Notes: generated by a model not told the origin, from the sequence alone. Counted from the first letter of the stretch, positions 18,808 to 27,753 are shown. The stretch is DNA of 64,000 bases from Aquabacter sediminis (GCF_028863665.1 NZ_JARBFX010000006.1:346466-410465), one strand, 5' to 3'. Made by a program: numbers and translations.

Positions 18808-19524
18808 GGGCTCACCCTCGTCCCGATCGGCGAACATTATCATAGCCAAGGGATAGGCGCCCGCCGTTAATCGAGGGTTCACGGCCCCCAATCGCCCCCG
18901 CCCCGCGCGCCGGCCGGGCCTTCGGCGCGTCCCGCGCAACCTTTCGCCACGGGAGAATGTTGCCGCGCAAACAGGCATGAACCTTGCCAAGATGCGAGCC
19001 CGACGTTTAAGAAGGAACTCGCATATGGTTCGCGTTCCGGAGCAGGCTGTTCGGCCCCGGGTGCGCGGCACCCGCCGATACCTCCCTCCGGCCAAGCCGG
19101 GCCTGGGGTGTCACCCGTCGTGCGTTCTCCCCCGCCAGGCCGTTCATGCCAGGCCAGAGACCGGCCGGCGAGCGCGCGATACGCGTGCGAGGGCGGAGGG
19201 TCGCCATTCGACGATAGGCCGGGCGCCCCGCATTGAAGGGGACCGAGCGGACATATGCCGGGGTCGGACAGCAGTCCGATCCGAACGCTTCGCTTGAGGG
19301 ACTGGTTACCCAGGGCATGGACGCTCAACCGCACGAACGCCGCGCAATGCGTGCTCCCGTGTGCCCCGACGCCGATCGCGTCGCGCTGAGGCCTGACTGC
19401 CGCCGCCCCTCACCTTCCTTCCGCCTTCATTCGTGGCGCAACGACGGTCCGCAGGCCTTGCCGCGCCGGCCGTTGCCGAGCCTTGGGTCCGCCCATGGCC
19501 GCAGCGCCGCCCAGAGAGATTTAC
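18808..19524. other. Long divergent region, amidase / rne (probable rne leader)
   Basis: 717 bp lie between the two divergent starts. The short ORFs here have shadow-like composition and no recognisable domain. A small dyad GGAAC/GTTCC flanks CATATG at 19014-19038. RNase E is autoregulated through its own long 5' leader in enterobacteria, so a long leader is plausible, but no known leader structure is identified here. Confidence 0.45.
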
Positions 19525-22500
19525 ATGGCCAACAAGATGCTCATCGATGCCACCCACCCGGAGGAGACCCGGGTGGTGGTCGTGCGCGGCAACCGGGTCG
19601 AGGAATTCGACTATGAGTCCGCGTCCCGCAAGCAGTTGCGGGGCAACATCTACCTTGCCAAGGTGACCCGCGTCGAACCCTCCCTCCAGGCGGCGTTCGT
19701 GGAATATGGCGGCAACCGCCATGGCTTCCTCGCCTTCAGCGAAATCCATCCCGACTATTACCAGATCCCCGTCGCCGACCGCCTCGCTTTGATCGAGGAA
19801 GAAGAACGCGCCGCCCGCCTTGCCGACGAGGAAGATGAGCGCCGCGAGCGTCGCCGCGAGCGCTCGCGCCCCCGCCGCGCCGCCGAGGACGACGCCGTCT
19901 CCGGCAATGTGGTGGAGATCGAGGACGCCGAAGTGGTGGAGACCATCGAGGACGGCCAGATTTCCGGCGGCGACCATGACGAAGATGGCGACGCGCCAGT
20001 CGCCGAAGCCCTGTCCGAGCAGCCGTCCGATCCCTCCGAGGCCCCGGAGGCCGACGGCGCCATCGCCGGCGAAGACGGCACCAGCACCGATGCCGTCGTC
20101 GGGACGGCAGAAGAGGCTCCCGCGATCGCGCCCGTCGAGACGCAGGGTGAATCCGCGTCGGAGGCAGCTTCCGCGCCCGAAGCCCTGCCCGCCCCCCAGG
20201 AGCAGGCCGCGCACAGCGACGCCGAGCAGGCCGCCGAAGCCCCCGAGGGTGAGCGTGAGGAGTCCCCCGTCGTCAACGCCTTTGCCGAGGCGGCCCCCAC
20301 CGAGGCCTCCGACGACGAGGATGAAGACGACAGCGACATCGAGCAGATCGACGACGAGGAAGAAGTCGTCGAGCAGCTCGGCTCCGGCGACGACGCCATG
20401 GAGGAAGTGCCCGAGCGCACCCCCCAGCGGCGCGGCCGCACCTACAAGATCCAGGAGGTCATCCGCCGTCGGCAGGTGATGCTGGTCCAGGTGGTCAAGG
20501 AAGAGCGCGGCAACAAAGGCGCGGCGCTCACCACCTATCTGTCCCTGGCCGGCCGCTATTCGGTGCTGATGCCCAACACCGCCCGGGGCGGCGGCATCTC
20601 GCGCAAGATCACCAATGCCGTGGACCGCAAGCGTCTGAAGGAAGTGGTGCAGGACCTGGAGGTGCCCGAGGGGATGGGCGTCATCCTGCGCACCGCCGGC
20701 GCCAACCGCACCAAGGTGGAGATCAAGCGCGACTTCGAATATCTCCTGCGCCTGTGGGAGACAGTGCGCGAGCTGACGCTCAGCTCCAGCGCCCCGAGCC
20801 TCGTCTATGAGGAAGGCTCGCTCATCAAGCGCGCCATCCGGGACCTCTACAACAAGGACATCGACGACATCCACGTCGCCGGCGAGGAGGGCTTCAAGGA
20901 AGCCCGTGACTTCATGCGCATGCTCATGCCGAGCCATGCCAAGAACGTCATTCCCTATCGCGAGGCCCAGCCCATCTTCGCCAAGCATGGCGTGGAGCAC
21001 CAGCTGGACGCCATGTTCTCGCCGGTGGTCCAGCTCAAGAGCGGCGGCTACATCGTCATCAACCCGACCGAGGCGCTCGTTTCCATCGACGTGAATTCGG
21101 GCCGGGCGACGCGCGAGCACCATATCGAGGACACCGCGCTCAAGACGAACCTGGAGGCCTCCGAGGAGATCGCCCGCCAGTTGCGCCTGCGCGACCTTGC
21201 CGGCCTCATCGTCATCGACTTCATCGACATGGAGGAGAAGCGGAACAATCGGGCGGTGGAGCGCAAGCTCAAGGACTGCCTGAAGAATGACCGCGCCCGC
21301 ATCCAGGTCGGCCGCATCTCCCATTTCGGCCTCATGGAGATGTCCCGCCAGCGTATCCGCACCGGCGTGCTGGAAAGCTCCATCGAGGTGTGCCCCGTCT
21401 GCGGCGGCACCGGCCATGTGCGCTCCGCCGCCTCCGTGGCGCTGCAGTTGCTACGCGCTTTGGAAGAGCAGCTGCTGCGCTCCACCACCCATAACCTTAT
21501 CGCCCGCACCCGCGGCGAGGTGGCCCTCTATGTGCTGAACCAGAAGCGCGCCCATCTGCGCGAGCTGGAAGACCGCTTCTCGGTGACGCTGATCATCAGC
21601 GCCGACGAGAGCGTCACCGGCCACCAGCCCTTCCTGATCGAGAAGGGCGACCTGGCCGCCCCCGCCCCCGCCGCGCCCCGTTCCGGCCGCGTGGTGCAGC
21701 CCGATTCCATCCTTCCCGACGAGGAGTATGAGGAAGAGGACGAGGCGCTGGAGGAGGCCGAGATCACCGAGGCGACCGAAAGCGCCGAGGAGAGTGAGGA
21801 CAATTCCGAGCGCGGCGAGGATGGCGGCCGCCGCCGGCGGCGCCGCCGCCGTCGCCGTGGCGGCGAGCGTGACGTGGAAGCCCGCGAGCCGCGCCCCGAA
21901 GGCGAGGCCGCCGAGGGCGAGGATGACGCCGCCTCCACCGAAGCCGACGGCGAGGCCGAAGGCGAGGAGGGGGACGACGAGGACCGCTCCGAGAGCCAGA
22001 ACGAGCGCCGCCGCCGCCGTCGCGGCCGTCGCGGTGGCCGCCGCAATCGCCGTGAAGGCGAGGAGGGCGCGCCCTCCGAGCGCGGCGAGGGCGAGGAGGA
22101 TGGGGCCGAGGACGGCGAGGCATCGACCGATGCCGAAGCGCCCGTGACCTTTGCCTCCGGTGCCATCTCCGAGGTACCGCAGGCGGAGCGCCCGTCCGCC
22201 GAAGCCGCCAGCTTCGAGAGCCCCGCCCCCGCGCCGGACATGACGGCGCAGGACGCATCCACTCCCGCAGCGGCTGTCGAGCCGAGCGCCCTTGCCGAGC
22301 CGGCTCCCGTCGCAGAGGCGCCCGTCGCGGCTCCTGCGATCCCGGCAGAGCCCGCGCCCGAGCCCAAGCCCACCCGTCGCCGCTCGACGGTGCGCGAGAA
22401 GGCACCGTCCGTGCTCGCCGCCGCACCGGCCGAGACCATTGCGGCCGAGGCCGCCCCGGTCGAGGCCGCTCCGGCGGAAGCCGCTGTCACCGGCGAGGAG

Positions 22501-22725
22501 ACGGCCCGTGCGGGTGAGCCGAGCATTGATGCCACCGGCGCCGACGCCTCCATGCCCATCTCCAACGCAGACTTCGCCAGCGGCGCTGGCGTGACCGAGA
22601 CGCCGGCCGCCGAGCCGGCGGCCGAAGCCGCGCCGGCCGCCGCCCCCCCGCAGACCGAGGACGCTCCGAAGGACACCGGCAAGCGCAAGTCCGGCTGGTG
22701 GCAGCGCAAGCTGTTCGGCGAATAG
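19525..22725 (+). CDS. rne: Ribonuclease E
   Basis: Endoribonuclease and degradosome scaffold of 1066 residues. The S1 domain at the N-terminus is split by an acidic Glu/Asp/Ala-rich insertion of about 200 residues (roughly 100-300), as in other alphaproteobacteria. Catalytic Asp522 (SIDVNSG) and Asp565 (VIDFIDM) are 43 residues apart, and Cys623/Cys626 (CPVC) form the zinc link; all three spacings match the E. coli enzyme (303, 346, 404/407). The C-terminal half is disordered, with Arg-rich blocks (RRRRRRRRRRGGERD) and a conserved GWWQRKLFGE end. The start MANKMLIDA is the family's usual N-terminus; an upstream in-frame ATG at 19483 is less likely. Confidence 0.96.
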   Translation: MANKMLIDATHPEETRVVVVRGNRVEEFDYESASRKQLRGNIYLAKVTRVEPSLQAAFVEYGGNRHGFLAFSEIHPDYYQIPVADRLALIEEEERAARLADEEDERRERRRERSRPRRAAEDDAVSGNVVEIEDAEVVETIEDGQISGGDHDEDGDAPVAEALSEQPSDPSEAPEADGAIAGEDGTSTDAVVGTAEEAPAIAPVETQGESASEAASAPEALPAPQEQAAHSDAEQAAEAPEGEREESPVVNAFAEAAPTEASDDEDEDDSDIEQIDDEEEVVEQLGSGDDAMEEVPERTPQRRGRTYKIQEVIRRRQVMLVQVVKEERGNKGAALTTYLSLAGRYSVLMPNTARGGGISRKITNAVDRKRLKEVVQDLEVPEGMGVILRTAGANRTKVEIKRDFEYLLRLWETVRELTLSSSAPSLVYEEGSLIKRAIRDLYNKDIDDIHVAGEEGFKEARDFMRMLMPSHAKNVIPYREAQPIFAKHGVEHQLDAMFSPVVQLKSGGYIVINPTEALVSIDVNSGRATREHHIEDTALKTNLEASEEIARQLRLRDLAGLIVIDFIDMEEKRNNRAVERKLKDCLKNDRARIQVGRISHFGLMEMSRQRIRTGVLESSIEVCPVCGGTGHVRSAASVALQLLRALEEQLLRSTTHNLIARTRGEVALYVLNQKRAHLRELEDRFSVTLIISADESVTGHQPFLIEKGDLAAPAPAAPRSGRVVQPDSILPDEEYEEEDEALEEAEITEATESAEESEDNSERGEDGGRRRRRRRRRRGGERDVEAREPRPEGEAAEGEDDAASTEADGEAEGEEGDDEDRSESQNERRRRRRGRRGGRRNRREGEEGAPSERGEGEEDGAEDGEASTDAEAPVTFASGAISEVPQAERPSAEAASFESPAPAPDMTAQDASTPAAAVEPSALAEPAPVAEAPVAAPAIPAEPAPEPKPTRRRSTVREKAPSVLAAAPAETIAAEAAPVEAAPAEAAVTGEETARAGEPSIDATGADASMPISNADFASGAGVTETPAAEPAAEAAPAAAPPQTEDAPKDTGKRKSGWWQRKLFGE

Positions 22726-22750
22726 TCCAACCTGCGCTTGAACGTTCCTG

Positions 22751-22790
22751 AGCGGCGCCGCCGCACCCGAGGCGGCGCCGCTTGCGTTTG
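22751..22790 (+). terminator. Terminator of rne
   Basis: A 12-bp perfect stem (22751-22762 with 22771-22782) with an 8-nt loop is followed by TGCGTTT, 25 bp after the rne stop. Confidence 0.85.
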
Positions 22791-23065
22791 GGGCGCACGG
22801 CTGCGCCTACAGCCCCGCGCCGGGCACATGACCGATGGCGGGGCGATGGCGTTATCATGGGGCAACCGGCCGGATCACACGCGCCGGGCCAAGACACGGG
22901 GTCGCACCCCGCAGGGAATGGAGATGCCAGGGCCCTCCGGTCGGTTGGATCAATGCGACCGGCATGTGTGCCCGCCATAGGTTTGATCGCAGACGGGGCT
23001 CGGCCGCGCCCTGGGTCACGGATGATCCGACGGCCAGGCTTCCGCCGTGGCAGAGGAGGCAGACC
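22791..23065. other. Intergenic region before the Sm-like gene
   Basis: About 275 bp with no convincing gene. The in-frame upward extension of the next ORF (to 22835) has non-protein-like composition and is taken as leader. No clear operator is seen. Confidence 0.4.
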
Positions 23066-23287
23066 ATGAAATGCCAGTTCAAGGACGATGACTTCCACCA
23101 GGCCATCCTCGACATCGTGGCCGACAAGGACGGGCAAGCCCTCGTGATCCAGGTGGTGGGAGGCGCCACCATCACCGGCTTCGCGCCCGTGAGTGTCGGC
23201 CGGGACTATCTGCGCTGCCAGGTTTCCGCCGGCGGCAATCACAAGGAGCAGATCGTCCCCTTCCACTCCATTACCTGTATCAGGTAG
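23066..23287 (+). CDS. Small conserved protein with Sm/Hfq-like pattern
   Basis: A 73-residue cytoplasmic protein starting at an ATG with a strong GAGGAGG site. It is not a family I can name. The pattern from residue 24 (QALVIQVVGGATITGFAPVS, then GRDYLRCQ and IVPFHSITCIR) follows the five-strand order of Sm/LSm and Hfq proteins: hydrophobic strand, G-G turn, strand with G, a D-Y-L strand, then a final strand ending I-x-x-I. That fold assignment is inference from spacing only. It lies directly downstream of rne and its terminator. Confidence 0.75.
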   Translation: MKCQFKDDDFHQAILDIVADKDGQALVIQVVGGATITGFAPVSVGRDYLRCQVSAGGNHKEQIVPFHSITCIR

Positions 23288-23429
23288 GGTGCCGCCCGCG
23301 CGGTCCCCGCGCCCGGTCTCTGCCGGTTCCCGCCTCCTTCGCCGACCGTCCCGGGCGAGCCGAGCTTGCCCCCGACGGCGCGGCATTCCCGCGCTCAGCG
23401 CGCTGTCCCGTCCTGAAGGAAGTTCCGCC

Positions 23430-24911
23430 ATGGCTCTCACCGCTTCCGCCCCCATTCCCGGCGACGCGCCCGAATTTGCGCTGATGCGCGAGCAGATGCT
23501 GATCGGTGGGAAATGGGTGGACGCCGATGGCGGCGGGACCATCGCGGTGATGAATCCGGCCACCGGCGATCTGCTCGGAACCGTTCCGGATGCCGGCGGC
23601 GCGGAAACCCGCCGCGCCATCGAGGCGGCGGCCGCCGCCTTCCCCGCCTGGCGGGCAAAGACCGCCGCCGAACGCGCCACCGCGCTCCACAAGCTGGCCG
23701 ACCTGATCATCGCCAACACCGATGAACTGGCCCGCCTGCTGACCACCGAGCAGGGCAAGCCGCTGGCCGAGGCCAAGGGCGAGATCGGCGCGTCCGCCGC
23801 CTATGTGCGCTGGTTCGCAGAAGAGGCCCGCCGGCTCTATGGCGATGTCATCCCCTCCCCCTGGCCCGGCCGCCGCATCCTGGTGACCAAGGAGCCGGTG
23901 GGGGTGGTGGCCGCCATTACTCCCTGGAACTTCCCCTCCTCCATGCTCTCGCGCAAGATCGGCGCGGCGCTGGCAGCCGGCTGCACCGTGGTGTGCAAGC
24001 CCTCCGAACTCACCCCCTATTCGGGCCTCGCCTGGGGCGTGCTGGCCGAGCAGGCGGGCATTCCGGCGGGTGTCATCAACATCGTGCTGGGCGATGCCAA
24101 GGCCATCGGCGCGGAGATGACCTCCAATCCGTTGGTGAAGAAGGTGACCTTCACCGGCTCCACCCCCGTGGGCAAGCTGCTCATGAAGCAGTCCGCCGAC
24201 ACCATGAAGAAGATCTCCATGGAACTGGGCGGCAATGCCCCCTTCCTGGTGTTCGACGATGCGGACGTGGACGCGGCGGTGGAGCAGGCCATCGCCTCCA
24301 AGTATCGCAATGCCGGGCAGACCTGCGTGTGCACCAACCGCTTCTATGCCCAGGCCGGCATCTATGATGCCTTCGTGGAAAAGCTCGCCGCCGCCTCGAA
24401 GGCGCTCAAGGTGGGCAACGGCCTGGATGAAGGCGTGGTGCAGGGTCCGCTGATCGAGGAGAAGGCGGTGGCCAAGGTGGAGCGCCTGTTGCAGGACGCG
24501 CTCGACAAGGGCGGCCGCGTGGTCACCGGCGGCAAGCGCTCGGAGCTGGGCGGCACCTTCTTCGAGCCCACCGTCATCGCCAACGCCACCTCCGACATGG
24601 CCTTTGCCCGCGAGGAGATTTTCGGCCCCATGGCCCCGGTCTTCAAGTTCGAGACCGAGGAAGAGGCGGTGCGCCTCGCCAACTCCACCGAATATGGCCT
24701 GGCCTGCTATTTCTTCACCCGCGACGTCGGCCGGACCTTCCGCGTCTCCGAGGCGCTGGAATATGGCCAGGTGGGCGTGAATGCGGGCGTCATCACCACC
24801 GAAGTGGCCCCCTTCGGCGGCGTCAAGGAGAGCGGCGTCGGCCGCGAGGGCTCCAAGTATGGCTGCGACGACTATCTCAACATCAAATATGTGTGCATCG
24901 GCGGGCTCTGA
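23430..24911 (+). CDS. gabD: NAD(P)-dependent succinate-semialdehyde dehydrogenase
   Basis: Aldehyde dehydrogenase of 493 residues that oxidises succinate semialdehyde to succinate (GABA shunt). Seen: PWNFP (165-169), the cofactor-binding FTGSTPVGK, general base Glu265 in MELGGNAP, and catalytic Cys299 in AGQTCVCTNR. The CVC pair, the KPLAEAKGEI segment and the C-terminal GVKESGVGREGSKYG are characteristic of the GabD group rather than of betaine-aldehyde or generic ALDHs. The ATG at 23430 follows AAGGAAG. Monocistronic with its own terminator. Confidence 0.9.
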   Translation: MALTASAPIPGDAPEFALMREQMLIGGKWVDADGGGTIAVMNPATGDLLGTVPDAGGAETRRAIEAAAAAFPAWRAKTAAERATALHKLADLIIANTDELARLLTTEQGKPLAEAKGEIGASAAYVRWFAEEARRLYGDVIPSPWPGRRILVTKEPVGVVAAITPWNFPSSMLSRKIGAALAAGCTVVCKPSELTPYSGLAWGVLAEQAGIPAGVINIVLGDAKAIGAEMTSNPLVKKVTFTGSTPVGKLLMKQSADTMKKISMELGGNAPFLVFDDADVDAAVEQAIASKYRNAGQTCVCTNRFYAQAGIYDAFVEKLAAASKALKVGNGLDEGVVQGPLIEEKAVAKVERLLQDALDKGGRVVTGGKRSELGGTFFEPTVIANATSDMAFAREEIFGPMAPVFKFETEEEAVRLANSTEYGLACYFFTRDVGRTFRVSEALEYGQVGVNAGVITTEVAPFGGVKESGVGREGSKYGCDDYLNIKYVCIGGL

Positions 24912-24979
24912 GTCCGGGATCACGCCCTTCACCTGCCGGGCAGGGGCGCCGGCCCGTGCGTAACCCAGCCTGCGACCGG

Positions 24980-25005
24980 GCCCGCTTCGGCGGGCTCTTT
25001 CGTTT
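24980..25005 (+). terminator. Terminator of gabD
   Basis: Stem GCCCGC/GCGGGC (24980-24985 with 24990-24995) closed by a UUCG tetraloop and followed by TCTTTCGTTT. Confidence 0.85.
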
Positions 25006-25044
25006 CGGGCGCAGCGCAGATTGAGCGGGAAGAGAAAGAGAGAA

Positions 25045-25092
25045 GCGCGGCGCCTCTGGGTGGGGGGCGGAAGAGGCGCCGCGCTTTGCTTC
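25045..25092 (+). terminator. Second terminator-like hairpin
   Basis: A 13-bp perfect stem (25045-25057 with 25072-25084), 14-nt loop, then TTTGCTT. It lies 50 bp beyond the gabD terminator and 170 bp before the next gene, so it may end a short independent transcript or act as a fail-safe terminator. Confidence 0.6.
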
Positions 25093-25264
25093 GACCGATC
25101 CGAGGGTGGGGAGATCGGAGCCGGTTACCGAAGTGAATTCACCCTAGACGGCGAAGCTTGCGTCAGGCTGTTGCTGCAAGTGCGGTATGCACGGGCCACA
25201 GCGCGCGCAGGACGGGCAGACAGGCCGCGCCGGGCGAGGCATGATCGGCAAAATAGGAGGAATC

Positions 25265-26230
25265 ATGCGCGTCCAGGCCTTGCTTCTGGCGGCCCTGCTC
25301 GCCCTCGCCCCGCTTGCGGCGAAGGCCCAGCCCGTGGCCCGGCCCAGCACGGAACCCGCCGTGCCGCTGGCGGTGGAGGTGCGCAATGACAGCGTGCCGG
25401 AGACCTGCGCCGAGAAGGACAATGTGGCGCTTACCTTCTCCAATCCGGCGGTGCGCCGCTTCCGGGTGGAGGCGGTCCATCCCGCTTATATCGGCACGCT
25501 CCAGCGCGACCGCACCGCGCCGGACTGGACCGCCTGCGACATGACGGCGGACCCGGTGGTGCCGGCCCGTCCCCGGCGGGACGTGCTGTTCAATTCCGAT
25601 CGCTACCGGCTGGTGGGCTTCACCTTCCCCTCCTTCTGGCGGCCCGCCGACGTGCCGGTGCGCATCGGCGGCCATGTGTTTCCCGGGCTGCACATGGTGC
25701 AGCTCTTCGTGCCCCACGGGGTAGGGCGCTATGAGGTGCTGGTCTTCTATCCGCCTGACGGCTATTGGCGCGCCCGTCCCATGGCGCCCTTCCCTCTGCG
25801 CGAGGCCGCCTACGGCTCCTCCTTCCTCCTGGGCCCGGTGGAGGTGCAGGGTCGGCCGCTGGTGCGGCTGAAGGAAGTGGTTTTCGAGCCCGAGACCGGA
25901 AGCTTCACCTTGTCCTTCGCCGCCGGCGGCTCGGCTCAGTTGCGCATCGCCACCCTGGATGCCGAGCGCCAGGTCCTGGACGTGACCTTGGACGCCACGC
26001 CGGGCGACCGCCCGTTCGCGGCGCTGCGCTCCATGTATGTGACCGCTTTCAACAACGACGTATCGTCCGTGGCCTGGCGCGCGCCGGGTGCGGCCGGCTG
26101 GAAGGAAGGTCCGATCATGGACTTTCCTGGCGGTCAAGCCCTGGGCCTGTGGGCGGGGCGGCTCACGCCGTCCCGCCACAATACCAGCTCGCCCGACATG
26201 GTGTTCGGGCCGTTCGGGGCAAGCCCCTGA
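25265..26230 (+). CDS. Exported protein of unknown function
   Basis: A 321-residue protein with a signal peptide (MRVQALLLAALLALAPLAAK, cleaved near AKAQ) and no further membrane segment. Not recognised. The mature part is Pro- and Arg-rich with predicted beta structure, and contains two cysteines (near residues 55 and 95, in PETCAEKD and WTACDMT) that could form a disulphide. The ATG at 25265 has a perfect AGGAGG; the frame extends upstream to 25187 but without a signal. It is convergent with the DUF4394 gene, 12 bp apart. Confidence 0.75.
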   Translation: MRVQALLLAALLALAPLAAKAQPVARPSTEPAVPLAVEVRNDSVPETCAEKDNVALTFSNPAVRRFRVEAVHPAYIGTLQRDRTAPDWTACDMTADPVVPARPRRDVLFNSDRYRLVGFTFPSFWRPADVPVRIGGHVFPGLHMVQLFVPHGVGRYEVLVFYPPDGYWRARPMAPFPLREAAYGSSFLLGPVEVQGRPLVRLKEVVFEPETGSFTLSFAAGGSAQLRIATLDAERQVLDVTLDATPGDRPFAALRSMYVTAFNNDVSSVAWRAPGAAGWKEGPIMDFPGGQALGLWAGRLTPSRHNTSSPDMVFGPFGASP

Positions 26231-26242
26231 CAGGGGGCGACC

Positions 26243-27031
26243 TCACATGGCCTTGGTGGGCAGCACGGCCATGTCGCGCACCTGCCCCGTGAGCCCGGTG
26301 ATCTTGCCCTTCGCAATCGCCGCGCCGGAGGTGAGGTCCACCGAGTAGAGCGTGTCGCCGGCGATCAGCCACGTCCCATTGCCGGCGCCGTCGGACACAA
26401 TGTCGAAGGCCACCCCGTTACCCACCACTCCGAGCTTGCCCACGCTATTGAGGACCCCATCATTGGGCGGAGCCTGCTTCAGCAGGGTGCCGGAGGCGTC
26501 GATGTCGAACAACGCCGTCTCCTTCGCCCCCTTCACCGAATTGGTATAGGCGCCGGCCACTACGGTGGGCTTCCTCTCCTTCATGGCATCCGAGCCGGCG
26601 AAGTTCAGGTTGCCATCGCGGATCACCTTCCCGTCATCCACATTGACCCGCAGATTGGTGCCGTCCGAGCCCATGAGGCGCAGGCGATCGGCCACCGGAT
26701 TGAAGTCCACGGTGGCGGTGACGCCCGCCGGCAGCGTGCTTTCCAGTTTGGCCTTCATCGTCGCCTTGCCGGTTGCGGTGTCGAGGGTGACGATCGAGCC
26801 GTCGTCGATCACGGCATAGAGGAGGCCGTCGGAGGGCCGCACGTCGATGCCGAGCACCTTGCCGGAAACGCCCGAGACCGGCCGGCTCTTGCCGGCGCTC
26901 CTGGTGGCCACGTCGACCATCACGATCATGTTGTCGCCGACCAAGGCGGCGACGCTCTGCGCGCTCGCGCCGGTGGCGAGGACGGCGCCGGTTGAGGCGA
27001 GCAGCGTGGCGAAAAGGGTGCGCTTGAGCAT
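26243..27031 (-). CDS. Exported DUF4394 protein
   Basis: A 262-residue protein with a signal peptide (MLKRTLFATLLASTGAVLAT) and a mature part with the DUF4394 pattern: IDVRPSDGLLYAVIDDGSIVTLDTATG, DFNPVADRLRLMGSDGTNLRVNVDDG, then AYTNSV and TLYSVDLTSG. It is probably a beta-propeller and its function is unknown. The ATG at 27031 sits 41 nt downstream of a predicted start site belonging to an ECF-type promoter that mirrors the one of the divergent sigma gene. It is likely a target of that sigma factor. Confidence 0.85.
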   Translation of the reverse strand: MLKRTLFATLLASTGAVLATGASAQSVAALVGDNMIVMVDVATRSAGKSRPVSGVSGKVLGIDVRPSDGLLYAVIDDGSIVTLDTATGKATMKAKLESTLPAGVTATVDFNPVADRLRLMGSDGTNLRVNVDDGKVIRDGNLNFAGSDAMKERKPTVVAGAYTNSVKGAKETALFDIDASGTLLKQAPPNDGVLNSVGKLGVVGNGVAFDIVSDGAGNGTWLIAGDTLYSVDLTSGAAIAKGKITGLTGQVRDMAVLPTKAM

Positions 27032-27078
27032 GTGATGTCTCCCTGTGATGGGCCGGCCTGTCCGCCGGTCGTCAGGGC

Positions 27079-27104
27079 TACACGCCACCTCCCGCCCCGG
27101 ATGC
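27079..27104 (-). promoter_or_regulatory. ECF-type promoter of the DUF4394 gene
   Basis: Read on the minus strand: GCATCC (27104-27099), 14 bp, CGTGTA (27084-27079). The same -35-like hexamer and spacing, with one base different in the -10-like element, occurs in front of the divergent sigma gene. The predicted start is about 41 nt before the ATG. Confidence 0.65.
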
Positions 27105-27138
27105 AGGGACCTTCAGAAAAATTTTCCCCGCGGCGGAC

Positions 27139-27164
27139 GCATCCAAGTGCCGCTCCGGCATGTA
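27139..27164 (+). promoter_or_regulatory. ECF-type promoter of the sigma/anti-sigma operon
   Basis: GCATCC (27139-27144), 14 bp, CATGTA (27159-27164). It is the counterpart of the promoter facing the DUF4394 gene. It places transcription start near 27171 and so rules out the upstream start codon at 27160, supporting translation from 27193. Confidence 0.65.
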
Positions 27165-27192
27165 CTGTCACAGAACGGGAGAGAGCGACGCG

Positions 27193-27753
27193 ATGACAGC
27201 CGCCGCGCGGACGGAACCGGTCCTTGATTGCGAAGCTGCGCTTCTTGCCTGTGCAAAGGGCGAACGGGAGGCGCTGCAGGCCCTCTATGCCGCCGAGGCC
27301 GGCCGCATGCTTGGGGTCGCCCGCCGCATCCTGCGCCGCGATGCCCTGGCCGAAGAGGCGGTGCATGACAGCTTCGTCCTGATCTGGCGGCAGGCGGGCT
27401 CGTTTGATCCGACGCGAGGCGGCGGACGCACCTGGATCTATGCCATCCTGCGCCATCGCGCCCTGAATATCCTGCGCGGGGAGACCCGCACCGACCTGAT
27501 GGACGACATGGAGCCGCTCGGCCTCGAAGCGCCGGAGGACAGCCCCGAGGCGGCGATGCTGCGTCTGTCGGAATCCGGACGCCTGCGGGCATGCCTCGAG
27601 CGGCTGGAGGCGCCCCGGCGCGGCGCGCTGCTGCTGGCCTATGTGAGCGGCCTCACCCATGGCGAATTGGCCGGGCGCTTCGGCGTGCCGCTCGGCACCA
27701 TGAAGTCCTGGATCCGCCGCTCCCTCCTCTCGCTGCGGGAGTGCCTGGCATGA
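27193..27753 (+). CDS. ECF RNA polymerase sigma factor (SigK-like)
   Basis: A 186-residue sigma-70 family factor with region 2 (about residues 25-95: LYAAEAGRMLGVARRILRRD, AEEAVHDSFVLIWRQAGSFD, TWIYAILRHRALNILR) and region 4 (about 125-180: RGALLLAYVSGLTHGELAGR, GVPLGTMKSWIRRSLLSLR). No region 1 or 3, as expected for ECF factors. The start at 27193 is chosen over 27160 because the latter lies within the predicted -10 element. The stop overlaps the start of the anti-sigma gene (ATGA), so the two are translationally coupled. It probably controls its own operon and the divergent DUF4394 gene. Confidence 0.92.
   Translation: MTAAARTEPVLDCEAALLACAKGEREALQALYAAEAGRMLGVARRILRRDALAEEAVHDSFVLIWRQAGSFDPTRGGGRTWIYAILRHRALNILRGETRTDLMDDMEPLGLEAPEDSPEAAMLRLSESGRLRACLERLEAPRRGALLLAYVSGLTHGELAGRFGVPLGTMKSWIRRSLLSLRECLA

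Noticed and set aside
18977..19297. Plus-strand ORF of 106 codons in the rne leader
   Set aside because: Arg-rich random composition, no ribosome site, no recognisable domain.
19306..21417. Open frame of 703 codons on the minus strand inside rne
   Set aside because: Mirrors the acidic/arginine-rich codons of rne; no domain or ribosome site.
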